Shown here one piece after another: positions 1 through 12,400 of a DNA stretch of 64,000 nucleotides. A program made the translations under genes and the position numbers. Each line of letters begins with the position of its first letter. The first letter of the stretch is position 1. Origin of the DNA: Choristocarpus tenellus KU-1152 (taxonomy: Eukaryota > Phaeophyceae). The notes beneath the pieces are model-generated. The model did no database searches, was not told the origin of the DNA, and saw only the letters and a program-made list of their open reading frames with translations. The stretch lies in assembly GCA_964200185.2 (NCBI GenBank), contig CAXNAD020000003.1:1-64000 (forward strand). Direction: 5' to 3'.

Positions 1-1236
1 AAAAAGTAAAAGTGGAGGGGGGGGGGGGGGGGGGGTCTACACCAGAGTGTCCATTTAAAACAAACCAGGAAAAGTGCACTTTCATTATCCATATGGAACC
101 AAATCACCCAAAAATCACAACATGAAAAAATTGACCCCAAATGGAGAGTTGCCACACACCCCAGATACTTTGACCCCAAAACTGGAAACACAAAAAACCC
201 TTCTGTTCCCGCAATAGAGAGATTCAGCAGGCAAGGAACAGGATGAGGCTATAATTGTTGTGTAGCACAATGAAGGTTAAAAAACCTTGCAAGGATTGGT
301 GTCCTTGGGTGATATGAAGCGCTATTTGCGAGTGTAGCATACAATATAGATGCATGTTTACATTGGCCCTTTTAAAAGGGGGGGGTAGAGTCCAGTTCAC
401 TCCCAAAACCACATGACGGTGACCCGTGTGACCTGTCTTTGCAGTCTACTTTAGCAAACCGTGAAACCCACCTGCAAAGGTTGGACAGGGATCGGGTAAT
501 GCCTAGATATTGAACAGAGACCATTGACCTAATTTTATCACCACTAGTTAATTTCGACGACATAATATCCTGCAGTCTTTCAATCCAGACAGGATAGAAT
601 GTGTTCATCATCCCTCTCTTCCTATCTACTGCGTGATTAATTTGCCTAGGCAACATACATTTTGTGTATACAACGTAGCGATCTCCCGAAGCTCAACTAG
701 CAACAAACACAACTAATTATACATCAAAAACAGTTATTCACCATAGGGGCTCTTCATTGTTTCCTACTACACTATAATAGAATAATACGACCAACAGTGG
801 ACGAGGCAGTGGTAACTACAACACTTTCCTTCGATTGGTTCTATAGTAAACAGTACAAGCTGATGGCAGTGCTCTACGGCATCTGAAGATGACCTGCTAA
901 TGTACTTCAAGAACGCTCTTAAGCATGGGAACATCATTATAGCCTCGTGGATGTTTACAACTCATACCAGGAGAAACATGGAGATGGTATTATGCATGTT
1001 TGCATTCAACAGCAACATGGAACTATTGACCTCAATACATTACCTCCATCACAGCATCAAATGCCAGTCCTTCTAGACACTAAGAGTAATACATTGGTAA
1101 AACCATTGTGTTTGTGTGATGGTTACTCCTATCAATAAATAGTATGTCTACACCATTGAGAATGGCAATAAGAGCTACAGAATGCACAGGGGTACCATGG
1201 ATCCATGTAACTGGAGCAAGACATGGTGGCATGGTA
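1..1236. other. Left edge without a confident gene
   Basis: This stretch holds a G-rich homopolymer (about 17-35) followed by one copy of a dispersed repeat. Two open stretches have no recognised family. The first is on the minus strand at 656-372. It has coding-like composition and ends in a usable donor near 471 (CAG followed by GTGGGT), so it could be an exon of an unknown minus-strand gene or a far 3' exon of the SAP-domain gene. The second is a Gln-rich plus-strand ORF of 63 codons at 947-1138. Neither can be named. Confidence 0.35.
14..180. repeat. Dispersed repeat, copy A
   Basis: This segment begins with a poly-G run and TCTACACCAG. It is clearly related to 38839-39000, sharing TCTACACCAG-GTGTC, AAGTG-AC-TT-CATTATCCAT, AACCAAAT-CACCCAAAAATC and TGACCCCAAATG blocks in the same order and orientation, with scattered substitutions and small indels. 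Two diverged copies 38.8 kb apart indicate a dispersed (probably mobile-derived) repeat family. No ORF or terminal repeat was identified. Confidence 0.7.
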
Positions 1237-3055
1237 TCACATTGTCCGCACCTGAGGAAAACACCCGGGTAGGTCCTCATCATTGATGCTGGTGTTGATC
1301 ACCTTGGCTTGGGAAAAGTTATCATCAGAAAGGCTATACTTCATTAGTGCTTCTGAAAGGCGATTTGCAAGTTCAGCTTTGTTCCCCTTTGAGTCAAGAC
1401 CACGGCCACTGAGCTGTTCCCTCAGCTCAGTCACCTGCGGCATGTGACATGGGACAATGAGCACGAGATGGAATTCTTAGTCAGAAAACATTGTTGACTG
1501 CAATTGTAGTTTGGCAAGGTATTGACGGTATCTCCCATCTCTTGGCATGGTGAGACACTTACAATTCTCCATACTCCAGTAGTTTTGATGTATGCCAGTA
1601 TGGACAATTGGGTGCATTTTCCCATCATAAGCATGCCCAGGAATGTCATCAATGAAAGGTTTTCATTGCACTTTCTAACATCAAACAATAGTTGCCATGT
1701 GGACAACAACTACCCAGTCTCTCCTCGTGTATGCCTCTGGAAGTACACATGTAAAGGTGATACAACGCCTGATATGCAACGGCTAGACTTTACCGAGTAC
1801 AACAAAGACATGTCAAATGCGATAATTTAGCATACAGTCATCATCAGCAATCCACTTGGCACACAAGTACTTAGACAACATGAGCGAGGGAACAAGGAAA
1901 CCTGTCCTTGGGCTTACCTTCATGTCCTTGATCTTTTCAACCTCTGAGAGTGGGTCTGTATTATTTTCCCACCAGGCCTTGAATTCCCCTTCTGTATCAA
2001 GTCCCTTGTCCTGCATGGAACAAATCAAGATAAATAAACAAAAGATGACAACAAATACAGGGGCGGGACTTGGGTCCTGCGCCACCACTAAGAGCAGGCA
2101 GACTACCTCTATTTGCACAGCTCGAAGGTGCAGATAAGATTGGAAAGTGGAAGATGCTATGTTATGAGCTGCGTGAAATCAGATCACGAGACATGTTGGG
2201 AATCGAAGGCACGGGCAACCACACTGAGGTAAACATAAAGATGTCAAGGCTTCTGCTTGACATTAACATACGGATACCTGGTATCACATGGTGTCATTCG
2301 AGCCAGGATATTTCTCCAACCTATCCACTTGACATTACTGCACAGTTGCTTTAAATCACGTCTCCTACTCTATCAGCACGACGCGGGCAGCTACTAGGTA
2401 GTGATCCAACTCATCTCACCTGCACCTCCTTAATGTACCACGGAATCACGTCGTTCCCCATGTACATGCCTACGCGAGGCTTTCCTTTCCCCCCCCGTCT
2501 TCCACCCTTTCCTCTTCCTCCGTTCCTCCCTTTGCCCCTGCCCCCACCTACGTTCTCTATGTTGGGGATTTGCCACCCAGATATTGTTGCGTCTTTTATA
2601 TGCATGTCTCCCTCGTCAGACGCCGAGGTCCGGCCACTGGTGGACTTACGCTCATCGCCCCTACCACCTCTCCCTTTCCTACTCCCTCCTCGTCCCTCAT
2701 GTCCCCTTCCTCCACCACGGCTGACCGCACGTCGTGTTGGTATGTCGTCCATAGTAAAGGGTTTGCGCACCTCTAAAGGGACCTCTGATCGCACTTTATC
2801 GGGATAAAAGCCGTCGTCATCTTCGATGACAACTGGGCGTTTTCGTACCATTTTTGTGACTTGATGCGATTTGTAGGACGCTCTTCTAGAGGTCCTAGGC
2901 CTGGTAGAAGCATGATACACTATCACACGACCATTGCATGATGCAGATGAAACGAAAGAACTCCACGGTCTACTTTGTGCCTGTCCAGTCTGCTGGAGAG
3001 CCAAGCCCAAGCTCAGCAGCACAATTCCGATCACGGAAGTCAATAATGAGTACAT
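1237..3055 (-). CDS. SAP-domain, RGG-rich protein with N-terminal signal sequence
   Basis: Proposed exons (minus): 3055-2420, 2010-1918, and 1434 to 1252 or to a stop at 1237. All junctions are phase 0 with GT donors and AG acceptors. The N-terminus has a hydrophobic stretch (about residues 6-22) and then a Ser/Arg-rich stretch, like the bipartite presequence of a complex plastid. The middle (about residues 105-200) is rich in RGG/GRG repeats, typical of RNA- or DNA-binding linkers. The last exon carries a SAP motif (VTELREQLSGRGLDSKGNKA, then ELANRLSEAL), a helix-extension-helix fold that binds nucleic acid. A plastid nucleoid or RNA-binding role is inferred. The protein may end at VRTM (stop at 1237), or the CAG-GTGCGG at 1252 may be a donor to an unseen further exon. 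It starts 381 bp from the divergent isopropylmalate synthase gene. Confidence 0.7.
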
Positions 3056-3436
3056 GGGCTTGTGCGTTTGCTCAGCATGGGCGCTGGATTGGGGTATCGG
3101 TCTCGTCTATACTAACCACAATAACCAGTATTGGTAGTAGTTGGTGAAGGTATGATAGATATGTAAATAATTCTTGCCGTCCAAGGTGTATAAAATACTT
3201 GTGTACATCTGAGCCAAGAAGAGAGGTCTTCTACATACGTGAATTAGTTGCCGTTTCTCTAGGCTCACCCCCATTCATCCTTAAGTCCTGCTTGTGTAGT
3301 CGCAAATATTGAGAGACTTCCTCCTTGTCTGGAGAATTGTTCAATTAGAGAGTTGATACAGGAGGTTGTAAGGAGTGAAGGGTGACTGTAGAGGGACGAC
3401 GGCTTGGTGTAGTACGGACCAGAGATCAGCAAATAG
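3056..3436. promoter_or_regulatory. Divergent intergenic region (SAP gene / isopropylmalate synthase)
   Basis: This is the 381-bp gap between the start codons of two divergently oriented genes, so it must hold both promoters and both 5' UTRs. A TATAAAATA-like sequence lies at about 3189 in plus orientation, some 250 bp before the plus-strand start codon. Its role is inferred only. Confidence 0.4.
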
Positions 3437-6400
3437 ATGATGAAAGGAGCTGGGAGCGCGAAATGCTGTGGTTGTATCGTGTTGGCGGCTGCAGCTGCAG
3501 TCACTGTTGGGGCCTACAGTCCAGAAGTGAGTGTCAACAGTACCCTCCCTCTGCGAACCATGTTGCGCAGATCTCTCTTTTTCTTCAAGTCAATATTTTC
3601 TGCACCCCATCCAAACCATGGACGTTCCCACAGCACACCAAAACTCTACTTCATCCTTCACTACCATCTGGTTGTTTGCCAGTATCTCGCGTCCACTTTG
3701 ATTTCTGACGGATCCCTCGCGCTACGTACAGGTTGCCTTTGTAGGACCAGTTCCGATCACCTCATCCAGGGCTGAAACATCACTGGGTCATGTTCAGCGG
3801 TGCTGGACTCCTCGATGTGCTCATCGCCCAGTTCAAGCCCCACGGATGGTAACTATGGAGCCCGGGACTTCAACTTCGACAGGAGTATCTGGAGGAGGAG
3901 ATACTCTGAGAATCATCAACACCAAGCCCAGCCGACATGATACGGGTAAGTAAGCTCATACTGCGCCAAGCAACTTTGTTTCCTCAACATAATTTGGCTT
4001 CCCAGCTATATACTACTCACCACAGGCCACGAATATGCCGCCAATATAGTGGAGGTCCTATTGGTGACCATGCTTACCACTCCGTAGCGAAATGGGTTTA
4101 CTGCCCTTGCCGAGGATACAACCTATCCCCCTATCCGAAACCCCTTTTCTCGCGCTGAGAGTGATCCAACTGATGAGTACTGAACATAGAATTACTGTTG
4201 ATGAATGCCACCACTTGAAATGACCAATATACTCCAATCAAGTAGTACTGCACCCACCACGTATTCAATTTCGTGCACGATTTCACACATGCATACCCAT
4301 TTCCTGACAGAGATAAGTACACAAACATTCTTTCGATTGTTGTTACTGACCTCAATGACCTTTGAGTTGTACTTGCCGACATTACTCATGTTCAAAAGAA
4401 ACTGGACGTGACCCTACGAGGGTGAAGGTCTTCGACACCACTCTCAGGGATGGAGAGCAATCCCCTGGGTGCACCATGACTCGCGAGGAAAAGCTGATGG
4501 TGAGTAGATGTGTACATTGTACTGTTGGTAATCTTTATGGTCCATGTAAAGACGCCCTATGGAAAGCATTGGTGCTTTTTTTCAAGGCAACTTTGATGAT
4601 GCCTTGGAAGTATGTGGTTCATTGGGAGTGGCATTGCCCCACAAGGTGTGCCCAATTAAGGCTGTACCAAAGATGTAACAGGGTTGCATTCTATGCTGTT
4701 TTTAACTTATGTCATATGAATAATTTTGCCAAACCCTAAGAGGTTGACTATGAAGTACATCAATACCTGACTGCATGTATCATACTCCATCTCAAGAGTT
4801 GGCATCAAGCTATCGAATACCCACATGCTGTGAGTGTTTACACATCCTGCAATTGCAAACATAATACATGTGCAAAAGACAGGTGCGGCCAATCGAGGAG
4901 GACATATGGTAGTGTCTTGGAGGACATGAACACGAGAAAATTATTCCCAGCATGATGAGCAATACCACGATGAGCAATACCTAAAATGTTATTCCATACC
5001 AAAGTGAACAAAAACGCCTTTTCTTGCCACCTGCCTAAAATGTTCATATGGATAATGCCCTCTATTTATTGACCTTAAGTTGCCTTGATTTTTGACACCC
5101 TACGTTACTGCTACTTCATGCAGGTGGCCCGTCAGCTGGCCAGGCTTGGGGTGGACGTTATTGAGGCTGGCTTTCCCATTGCATCACCGGGGGACTTTGA
5201 GGTACAGTCGTTGATGTATTGATGTATTGATGTATTCATTAGTAAGAAATCTAGTGACATTGAGATATTTGATACTATTTTGGTACTTTAATATCATCGT
5301 GTCTCCATGAGAACGATGATATTAACAAGGATTGGGTGTAGTGCCTCTTGTGTGCAGTAGAGTGTATTTTGTGTGTCCTGGTATCACTAAACTTTAGAAG
5401 GTGTCCTTGCACATCTTACTCCTTTTTTGTAGTGGTTCAGAGTGGATGATAGTGCTCATGTACTTGTGTTTTTGTTATTTATTGCTATTGGCATCTGAAG
5501 CGTTCTTCCTCCTGCCTTTCAGTGTGTTATGCATCATAGCACTCATGTATTGTTGTAATAATTTTTATTGAGAGGAGAGCTGTGGATGCCCCGTTGGGGG
5601 AAGAAAAGACCCTGGCTGGGGATACCATATGAGAGAATCATCTATACAGACATCAACTGCAACTGCCGCCACGAGTAGTTCGATGATGGGAATGGACACA
5701 TTGGTGGGAACCTTAGCAATTCAATCTGCTTGATTGAAAGATTTGAGCGATAACTGCCTAATGAATTGAAAAGGTCCCATTAATAGTTCCTTATTTAGGA
5801 CAAATCACAGCTCCTACCACCTCTATTGTTTATAATAATAGTAGTAATAATAATAATATTATATCTGCTGCTATCATAGCATATGATTATTGATTATTGA
5901 ATATGATGACATTGGGGGTGGAGTACGGATTTGGTAATCTTCTGCATGCTATTCTGTCTCTCATGAGGAAAACAAGTGATTTTTACACCCCACCATGAGA
6001 AGGAGGAGGGTCGAAAGGTGGGTAGGGGAATACCATAGTCAAGAAACCCTTTGGGTGGAGAGGTTTCATTTGTCTCTCCTTCAGGGTATACCTTCATGGT
6101 GTACAACGGAGGGAAGAAACCTTCATGTGCCTTACTTCTCACTCTTGGTGGGCAATTTGGAACTATGAAACACCAAACATTATTGTGGGAGGTTGAAGAG
6201 CAACAGCAATCAACAGCAATCCCTTGGAAACACCTTCAGAAGTCCAAAACTTGGCACAGGGAAGCTTTTTTTGAGTTGGGCAGGTGATGATTGACTCCAA
6301 CAACTGGTTTGGTACATGGCTAGGTGTTGTTGTCTGCTATCTAGGGTGAAGATTCATGCAGGCCACCGCAAGGATGGTTGGTGTGAAGCAGGTATACTAC

Positions 6401-9400
6401 TGGGTATCAATATGTGTTTGGACATAGTATTATTACTCAAATCCAAGTGCACAACACAATATGTGTTTGGACATAGTATTATTACTCAAATCAATTATTA
6501 ATCAAATCAATTATTAATCAAATCAATTATTACTCAAATCAATTATTAATCAAATCAATTATTACTCAAATCAATTATTACTCAAATCACAATATGTGCC
6601 AAACACTCGATGTGTCAAGCACTATTCGCCCAGTAGTGCCCATACTGAGTGAGGGGAACCCCTACAGAAGAGGAAAAAGGACTTGGCCATTATTAGAGTT
6701 TCCCTTGGGATGCTTGTGTATGTACATGCAAATGTATGTGTGTATGTATGGGGACTTCAAGCGTTGTTATTACTGACAGTGGGATGGAGTAATGGGCCGA
6801 CAGAGAGCCCATCGATGAGGGAGCACTTCAGGGTGTTGAGGCATTCTGGAAGGCTATGGGGTTCACAATGACTGATGCAGAGAGTGTCCATTACATTGGC
6901 AGGAGGAGGTTTTACCAGAAAAAAAAGGACTTCTTCAAAATTCCTGTGCCTAGCCAGTGTTGTCTTGTGTGTTTTGGACATTTCTTTCATGTAGGCAGAC
7001 TCATAGCCCCATGTTGTCAACATCTGGTACTGTATTTACTCCTACACATGGAACAGGCTGGTCTCTCATAATGTGGAGCTTGTGTTTGAAAGCTATATTT
7101 ATCTGATGGTTAGGTTAGGGTTAGGGTTAGGGTTAGGGTTAGGGTTAGGGTTAGGGTTAGGGTTAGGGTTTGCAACAGGTTGTTGCTAAGAATGGCAAAC
7201 ATGTGATAGCCTTCTTTGGACCAGCTTGGCATGAAGTGTTTAATGATTATATAGTTCTCCCCTTGACATCTCATCAACTAACTTTTCTTCAGCCTTGTGA
7301 GTGAAACATGAGTGGAAAGTCGCTCTAGTATGTCCAGTATGGTGGTCTACCCTTTGTCAAAATAGTGTATGTCAAAATAGTATATGTCAAAATAGTGTAT
7401 GTCAAAATAGTATATGAAAAATGGAAGCATCTCGGATACAATTTCACACAAGCAGGGCCTCTCTCCAGCTGGGGTGCCTTTCAGCCTTGCAGAGCTGCCT
7501 GCCTGATTCAAACAAAATGCATTTGATAGTTTGTCAGCCAATTTGATTTGACTTTGAATTATACTCACCAAAACTTGCATTAAACTTCTCTGATCAGAAA
7601 AAGGTCTGCATTATTAGAATAGTTGGAGGGGTAGTGATATTGGTGATGGCTGCCGTATGAGCCTTCTGTGAGTGTGTTATCATTGTTACTGTTGAGTTAA
7701 AGTATCTTAGAGGGTAGAGCTGCGTCCATTTGGGAGTCAATTCCAATGTTGTGATTTTGATGTGATTTTTGCTATCATGTTTGTTACGCAGTGTCAATAT
7801 CCTTGTTCCGGACACATCTTCTTAAACCGTATACATTCTACCTACTACAAACCCTAACCCTAACCAAAACATTTCGGGAGTAGGTAAAATGTTATAAAAA
7901 CCCGTGGGAATCCAAGCCCCAAACGGACAAACAGGGCAAAACTTGTACCCTAACCCTAAGATACTTTCACTCAGTTATTATTATTATTATTGTTGTCATT
8001 GTTATTATCATTATTATCACTATTGTCAATGTTGCCATTGTTATTGTTATCATTATTGTCAATATTATCATTGGTATAATTATTATTATCAATGTTATCA
8101 TTGTTATTGTTATAATTACTATCATTATTGTCATTGTCACTATTTTCAATGTTGCCATTGTTATCAATATTGTCATTGTTACAATTATTATCATTGATAT
8201 CACTATTAGGCAGACAGTCAGAACAGTAGGATAAGACTAGGTAAGTGTGAAGGGGGAAGAGGATAAGGGTGCACTGGACTGGAGTGTAATCGATTGGTTG
8301 ATAAGAAATCTCCTTGTTTATATTGTGCACTGTGTATTCTATGCACAGTATAAATAGTGCTTGATGTTGATTATTGGTCGGTTGGGAAATTATATTAGAA
8401 ATGAAAAGCAAAAAGAATATTTAACACATCCTGACATACTATACTATTATTTTTATAAGCCTATAAGACACTTGATAAGGGGTGTCCTATTTTGTTCTGG
8501 TTTCACATTTATCCCTAACACCATACCTATGGTACTCTTAACCCAATTTCAATGCTCTTCACCTCTCTACCTACTAATACTGGTAGAGGTAATGTCGTGG
8601 ACATGGTATGGACAGATACTGCACAGCCCTTGAAGATTGTAGAATGTAAATCTAAATAATTGTATGATACCTTTTCTCTATTGGTGTCTATGTTGGTGTC
8701 TTTGGTTGATGTTGATGTTGATGCTACCTAGTGTTTCCTCGATGCTGCTTCTGTTTGCACAATGGTGTAATCAAGGCTGTCAAGGAGATCGCTCAGACTG
8801 TGGGCAACTGGGAAAACCCACCGATTATTTGTGGGCTGGCAAGGGCCCTAAAGAAGGACATTGATGTGAGTAATGGATGAATCGATGCAAGTTTGTTAGT
8901 TTTAAACTATGATTGCTGCAAAATGCTGCAGTCTGATTGTCTCAATTAATCTTCATTTTTTTGTTGATGATGTTGCTGCAATTGCTCTTTGTACTTTATT
9001 ATCAGAATTTAATATATTTCTATTATTAGTAGTGGGGCTGATCTTCATACCATAATATGTGTAGTGCTTGTGTTTTGAGTTTTGTGTTTGGTTCTTTTTG
9101 GTTCTTTTTGCTTCTTTTGCTGACTCTCACAACACCTACAACATGCCAATAATATGTAGTGTTCATTGTATGGTATCCATAGGTAATATATCACTGGGTG
9201 TTTCCACTGATATTGATAATGGCAGGATTGATACTATCTTTACTACCAACATGTCAATTATATATAAATTATGCCAATTATATACCAATTTAAAATTGTG
9301 TCAAATCTATACAAATTATGTTGGGATTGCTGTTCTTGTGTGAAGCATGTGTGAAGCATGTGTGAAGCATGTGTGAAGCATGTGTGAAGCATGTGCTGAG

Positions 9401-12400
9401 AGGGTTGAGAAGAAGGAAAAGACTTCAAGCAGTACAAATTTGCCTCCGCTATGCATGCACTGGTTAGAGATGTACTTGTACACTGGTTAGAGATGTACTT
9501 GTACACTGGTTAGAGATGTACTTGTACACTTGTACAGGCTTGTAACACGCATACACTTTTGACTACCCTTGCTACAATTTGTCTAACTTTGGTTCCCAAA
9601 ATGAGCCACCTTTTCTGAGGTATCCTCTGCTTACACTAGTATAGCATTGATGTATTAAACAATTCTATAGTGTCAAAGTTACATTTCTGTAATTGACACA
9701 AATATATTATGTTAATTAGTATCAGACATGACACGATCATGTGATATATGGCCTCTCACACTTACGCTGATTCATTGTTTTCTTTTTTTAATTAATTTTT
9801 CTTTTTAACAGTCTTGTGCCAAGGCAATTGAGTCAGCCCGCTTCCCACGGATTCACACCTTTATTGCGACATCTGATATACACATGAAGCATAAGCTTAG
9901 AAAAACACGCGAGGAGGTGAGATGAGATGATCAGTGATTGCTTAGTGATTGCTTAGTGATTGCTTAGTGATTGCTTAGTGATTGCTTAGTGATTAATTAG
10001 TGGCCCTTTTTGGCTACACTAGGACTTTCCTTTAAGGAGAATTGTTGCATGCCATGGGAGTAGCAGATGGAAGTGTGTGTAAGAGAGTGTTGACTGTTCT
10101 CTTCAATAGGTTGGGGGTATCTTCATGTTTTGTGGTTTATTAGCAGTGGGGTTATCATCATTGGTTGCCATCATCATCTTCATTAGGGTTAGGGTTAGTA
10201 GTATAGCGTGTAGGTGTGATAATTTCTATCATGGAATAGGAAAAGTTATTTTTTTCTGATTTGTCTTTTGTCAAGGTTGTGTGCTGGTTGGTTGTTGATT
10301 TGGTGAATTTGTTGTGATTTAATGCTACCTATTTGTCACATCACATCAATCAGGTTCTGAAGATCACAAGGGAAATGGTGGAACATGCAAGGTCCTATGT
10401 GGATGATGTAGAGTTTAGTGGAGAGGATGCTCTTCGATCAGACTGGGAATTTCTATCAGAGGTAAGAGGTGACCAAGGTGACCAAGTGATTGAAAAGGGG
10501 GATTGGTCATATCCCTACTAATGTCATGATTTGATGGTATATGTCATGTATTGATGGTTTATGTCATGATTTGATGGTATATGTCATGTATTGATGGTTT
10601 ATGTCATGATTTGATGGTATATGTCATGATTTGATGGTATACGTCATGTATTGATGGTATATGTCATGATTTGATGGTATATGTCATGATTTGATGGTAT
10701 ATGTCATGATTTGATGGTATATGTCATGTGTATGAAGGGAGATTGCAAGGAGTGTTGAAGTTGTGTTGAAGATGTGTTAAATATGTGTTGAAGATGCCTA
10801 TGTAGACTGTTTTTAACGTGATGGGGACAATGGAGATGGTGGAGATGATATTGGTCTTGGTGTATGTTATTGGAGCAGTGATTGAGACCTCTTGATGAGA
10901 GGTCTAGCATTTGAATATTTGCTCTAGTAGCAGTTGCATCACCTTCCATCACCTACAGTGTTGTGGAAGTATGCCTGGCATGAGCAATTAAGAGATTGAT
11001 TGAGAAAGAACAGATGGCAACTTGAGCTATAAGATGAGAAGCCTTGATGTGGGGCTGTACCTGATGGTCTTACATTTTCTAGGTGTACTTTATGCTTGTC
11101 CCCGCTGATAGGTTCTTTGGTCCTTGCTTAGCACCTGAACAATCCATCACTGTATATGCAGTGCTGGACCTATCATTGCACTTTGTGCATGAGGTACAAT
11201 TATGGCTACTTACTGCTATTTCATCCTCTTCTTTTGTTTAATCCTATCCTCACCCCAACCCTTACATGACCCTAACCCCTCACATGGCATGGTATGTCCT
11301 TGAAATTTGTGAGTGACAGATACTTTATTGATAGCTGTCATTCTATTTGTTTGTTTCTTGCCCTAGGTGCATTATATCAGGTAATTATTATCAGTATGTC
11401 ATCATTATATCAGACAATTATTATCAGATTGTCATGATTGGGTATACAATGATTGAATAATTTTATTATTGGGTATACAGGTGTACTCTGTGGCTATTGA
11501 GGCAGGTGCAAACACCATCAATGTTCCTGATACCGTTGGTTACACCACCCCTGCAGAGTTCATGTCATTGATGCACCACCTCAGGAGGACAGTCAGGTAA
11601 GGCCTATCCCCCAAGTAGTGGATGGTTCACTTTTTAATGTGTTGTAGTACAAATGTAGAGATGTGCTTTAAATGTTACAAATATGCTTTAGATGTTGGAA
11701 ATCAGAATACCTGTACCGTTTCTTGTTAATGACTTGTCTGTCTTGTCTGTTACCTGACGATTTTCATGGTACCAGTTAAATTGCATTATATTATTGTAAT
11801 AATAATAATAATAATAGCAATATTATGTTTGAAAGCATTGACTGCTGTGCTTGTAGAGGGATGTGGTATAGTCCTCGTATGATATCATGTAGAGAGTTAT
11901 TTAGTTTACTTTCATAGTTGATAATCATATTTTTGATTTTATGTGTTAATGTTATCATTGTTATGGGTGATCAATGTCTATCCTGAACAGTGTGGTGAGC
12001 AGTCAAAGACTTACGATGTTATCATGTGGTAATGTTATGCTAGGTAGGTGGTGTAGTTACAAGGGTTCAAGTCAATGTTTCCAGACACACTGTATACAGT
12101 TATTGAGTGGTTTTGTTTATTGAGAGTAACATTGAATGACCTATATACAGAGCGAGTAACTTTGGATGACAAAGACAGTTGAGCCCAATTATTATTATTA
12201 TTTTGTTGATTGTAGTTATGTAAATTGAAAAAAGGTGTTTTTTGGTGAGTATTATTAATAATACTTGAATCACTTGAATCAGTTACAATTCTTTTTAATA
12301 CGTTTAGTGATCAATTCAAATTGAATTGTCCACCCAAAGTGCCAAGTGTCCCAGGGTGACTGCGAGCCATGAGGAATTTTTTGTGATTATTTTTTGTTTT

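Larger units (their letters stand above)
5202..8775 (+). other. Giant intron 4 of isopropylmalate synthase with coding-like debris and repeats
   Basis: This 3.57-kb intron holds several sense-strand stretches that translate like protein but do not join the gene. One is about 5588-5676 ([20 protein letters not shown]). Another is about 6820-6960 ([20 protein letters not shown] and onward). A third is about 7182-7310 ([18 protein letters not shown] and onward). They are separated by stops, simple repeats and a TTAGGG tract. This pattern fits a decayed inserted element or a nested gene remnant. No transposase family could be assigned and no terminal inverted repeats were found. Confidence 0.4.

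Noticed and set aside
2433-2807. Pro-rich plus-strand frame
   Set aside because: Mirror of the RGG-rich coding region of the minus-strand SAP gene.
7904-8411. Tyr/Cys/His-rich and Asn/Asp-rich open frames
   Set aside because: Translation of a degenerate trinucleotide microsatellite, with no codon bias or splice context.
12063-12080. tRNA B-box-like sequence (GGGTTCAAGTC)
   Set aside because: No matching A-box, acceptor stem or cloverleaf could be folded around it.
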